From Shimia sp. R9_2 (GTDB lineage: Bacteria; Pseudomonadota; Alphaproteobacteria; Rhodobacterales; Rhodobacteraceae): a stretch of DNA of 64,000 nt. The position numbers and the translations under genes are program-made. The stretch spans positions 1 through 64,000 of the forward strand of contig NZ_JAGHRO010000011.1 in assembly GCF_017743735.1 (NCBI RefSeq). Reading direction: 5' to 3'. The notes under the pieces were generated by a model that was given only the letters and a program-made list of their open reading frames with translations, ran no database searches and had not been told where the DNA came from. The first letter of the stretch is position 1. Every line of letters starts with the position of its first letter. Shown piece by piece: positions 63,351 to 64,000 of the stretch.

Positions 63351-64000
63351 ATGAAGACCCTTTTGGCAAAAGCCATTCCTGTGTTGGCGGCTATTTGTTG
63401 CTGCGCCAATTTGGCGAAGCCTGGCAACGCCGAGGTTTGGGTCGTCGGGTCGATGGAGGGGTTTGCCCCGTTCAATTATACGGTCGACGGCCAGTACCGC
63501 GGGATCGACGTACAAATCCTCAATGAAGCGGCTGAGAAGATAAATGTTGAACTGGAGCACCGTCCCTTACCTTGGAACCGCGCCTTGCTGGATTTTAATG
63601 CCGGAAATCTGGATGCTGTTTTTCAACTTGCACCAACGAGGGAACGTTTTGAGAAGTGGAATATGGTTGGCCCATTGCGCCGCACAAAAACGGTTTACGT
63701 GACACTGATTGACAGCCCTATAGAGGACATCCGGTCACTTAACGAACTAGATGGGCTGATTGTAGGCGTCGTGTCAGGATTTACCTATGAAGACAGTTTT
63801 GACCGTCATCCCGACATTGCCCGCGAGATGTCCAAGGATGATTTCACCAATATACTAAAGCTCATGCTGGGGCGGTCAGATGTGATTGTCGGTGGTCGCG
63901 CCACGCTTGCGCATATCATTGACGACATGGGGTTGACCGAGAAATTGCGGTTTCTTCCAACACCCTTGGTCGAGCAAGAGCGCTATATTGCATTCCCACG
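63351..64000 (+). CDS. Periplasmic amino acid-type solute-binding protein (SBP family 3), partial at window edge
   Basis: An open frame starts at ATG 63351 and runs off the window after 216 complete codons. It begins with a signal peptide (MKTLLAKAIPVLAAICCCAN, cleavage near NA/EVWVV) and the family 3 fold: FAPFNYTVDGQYRGIDVQIL, NLDAVFQLAPTRERFEKWNM, and LNELDGLIVGVVSGFTYEDS. Such proteins bind amino acids for ABC import, or act as stand-alone sensors. The Cys-rich end of the signal region does not form a clear lipobox. It is divergent from the TAXI gene. The 3' end and neighbours are unseen. Confidence 0.82.
   Translation, partial: MKTLLAKAIPVLAAICCCANLAKPGNAEVWVVGSMEGFAPFNYTVDGQYRGIDVQILNEAAEKINVELEHRPLPWNRALLDFNAGNLDAVFQLAPTRERFEKWNMVGPLRRTKTVYVTLIDSPIEDIRSLNELDGLIVGVVSGFTYEDSFDRHPDIAREMSKDDFTNILKLMLGRSDVIVGGRATLAHIIDDMGLTEKLRFLPTPLVEQERYIAFP

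Overview
The window looks like a chromosomal stretch from an alphaproteobacterium of the Rhodobacteraceae (Roseobacter group). This is inferred from moderate-to-high GC content, the abundance of TRAP and ABC uptake systems, tightly overlapping operons, a GlxA-type regulator beside glycine genes, and protein sequences typical of that group. No rRNA, tRNA, CRISPR array or replication origin was recognised.

Layout. 1-2350: an IS3-family insertion sequence enters from the left and cuts a BFD-type oxidoreductase gene. It is followed by a decayed polar amino acid/opine ABC permease pair (one intact, one 5'-truncated). 2347-12010: a divergent locus in which a Liv-type ABC transporter operon ends in a Tm-1-like ATP-binding protein, a phosphoenolpyruvate-hydrolase-family TIM barrel and an SRPBCC protein. 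Opposite it lies an AAA+/Fis regulator whose sensor domain is a paralogue of the same TIM barrel. 12442-16362: a DctPQM TRAP transporter with a divergent IclR regulator. 17281-19566: an orphan hybrid histidine kinase. 19861-24261: a four-gene photolyase/cryptochrome operon with a DUF2256 mini-protein. 24479-24876: a broken 3' fragment of a dihydrolipoamide dehydrogenase gene.

24891-33420 is the most unusual part. It holds a SARP-like TPR regulator, a 111-residue protein ending in a GG-ISVRGCGK tail, a short YcaO protein, an unrecognised 415-residue protein, a vanadium-haloperoxidase-like protein whose key Arg and His appear replaced, and a GAF/NarX-type two-component pair. I interpret it as a candidate peptide-modification (RiPP-like) locus; this is inference.

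33630-38918: an Rbs-type sugar ABC operon with an SMP-30 lactonase. 39088-45630: a second sugar ABC operon with an enolase-superfamily dehydratase, a divergent GntR regulator and a rhamnose-mutarotase-like protein. 45726-57414: a complete glycine catabolon (XRE-cupin regulator, glyA, lpd, lipA, AGCS symporter, gcvT, gcvH, gcvP, sdaA) that would take up glycine, cleave it, make serine and deaminate it to pyruvate. 57943-64000: a GlxA-type AraC regulator, a UspA protein translationally coupled to a fused TRAP permease, its TAXI binding protein, and a truncated periplasmic binding protein at the right edge.

Start codons were chosen from ribosome-binding sites and from ATGA overlaps with the preceding gene. 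Family names come from recognising motifs by eye; no database search was run.
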